NCBI GenBank assembly: GCA_025457785.1
Contig: JALOTS010000172.1
Coordinates: 1 to 5,559, forward strand
DNA from: Pontiellaceae bacterium
GTDB lineage: Bacteria; Verrucomicrobiota; Kiritimatiellia; Kiritimatiellales; Tichowtungiaceae
Direction of reading: 5' to 3'
Length of the DNA: 5,559 nucleotides
In this document: piece by piece, positions 5,247-5,559 of the stretch
Numbering within the stretch: the stretch's first letter is position 1
Layout of the letters: every line of letters begins with the position of its first letter
Made by a program: the position numbers and the translations under genes
The notes under the pieces: model-generated
Databases searched by the model: none
What the model was told of the DNA's origin: nothing
What the model saw: the letters and a program-made list of their open reading frames with translations, nothing else

Positions 5247-5559
5247 ATGAATTTCGGGAATGACAAACGTATTGTGCTGACACTGGATGCGGGCGGAACA
5301 AATTTCGTTTTTTCCGCTATTCAATCTAATCGTGAAGTGGTTGCGCCGGTTACCCTGCCTGCCGAGACAAAAGATCTCAGCCGCAGTCTGGCCGTTATCG
5401 AGTCCGGTTTCCGGCAGGTGATGTCCCGGCTGAATCAAAAACCGGCGGCGATCAGTTTTGCATTTCCCGGCCCGGCGGATTATCCCAACGGAATTATTGA
5501 TAATGTCGGCAACCTGCCTGCGTTTGCGGGCGGTGTTCCGCTCGGCGCGTGGCTGAAAA
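5247..5559 (+). CDS. ROK-family sugar kinase, N-terminal part (runs off right edge)
   Basis: The first 104 residues of a ROK kinase are present and the rest lies beyond the window. The ATP phosphate-1 motif is clear as LTLDAGGTNFVFSAI (11-25), with D14 and G16-G17-T18. The second recognisable block, SFAFPGPADYPNGII followed by GNLPAF (about 72-96), is the sugar-binding side of the N-terminal lobe. There is no helix-turn-helix before the kinase fold, so this is an enzyme rather than a ROK repressor. It should phosphorylate a hexose such as glucose, mannose or fructose at C6 in the cytoplasm; which one is not decidable here. AAGGAG lies 6 nt before the ATG, 31 bp after the transporter stop with no terminator between, so the two genes are probably one operon. 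The wording of the motifs is closest, from memory, to Bacteroidota-type ROK proteins. Confidence 0.9.
   Translation, partial: MNFGNDKRIVLTLDAGGTNFVFSAIQSNREVVAPVTLPAETKDLSRSLAVIESGFRQVMSRLNQKPAAISFAFPGPADYPNGIIDNVGNLPAFAGGVPLGAWLK

Overview
The window reads as ordinary chromosomal DNA of a bacterium with balanced base composition. It has no mobile element, RNA gene or CRISPR array. The lineage is uncertain. My best guess is the PVC group, especially Kiritimatiellota/Lentisphaerota, with Bacteroidota-like sugar genes. This rests on the FHS-type transporter beside a Bacteroides-like ROK kinase, the small zinc-ribbon protein, and a heptad-phased intergenic repeat at 3396-3430. That is recall and inference, not a search result.

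Left part (1-1517): the N-terminus of a small zinc-ribbon protein runs leftward off the window. A divergent 182-bp gap separates it from an unrecognised 118-residue protein with two predicted membrane segments (295-651, +). The Shine-Dalgarno sequence of that gene lies inside a strong predicted hairpin (252-294). Its stop codon overlaps tail-to-tail with the stop of a polyprenyl diphosphate synthase of the IspA type (648-1517, -). That gene has no visible ribosome site and a -10-like box 7 nt before its ATG, so its mRNA may be leaderless.

Middle (1518-3920): the ispA-like gene diverges from a rightward pair. A near-consensus promoter (TTGACA, 17 bp, TACTAT) and a 12-bp palindrome precede a 573-residue 'predicted ATPase of the ABC class' (COG3044/PF09818 type). 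The overall fold-level sequence is well preserved, but its Walker A loop and ABC signature are degenerate. After an 80-bp gap holding the heptad repeat and a stem-loop comes dtd, the D-aminoacyl-tRNA deacylase, probably on the same transcript.

Right part (3921-5559): a 146-bp leader with a possible promoter precedes a 12-segment sugar transporter of the FHS branch of the major facilitator superfamily. After 31 bp comes a ROK-family sugar kinase that is cut by the window edge. Together they look like a two-step pathway: a hexose is imported by symport and then phosphorylated in the cytoplasm. No gap without a gene exceeds 300 bases.
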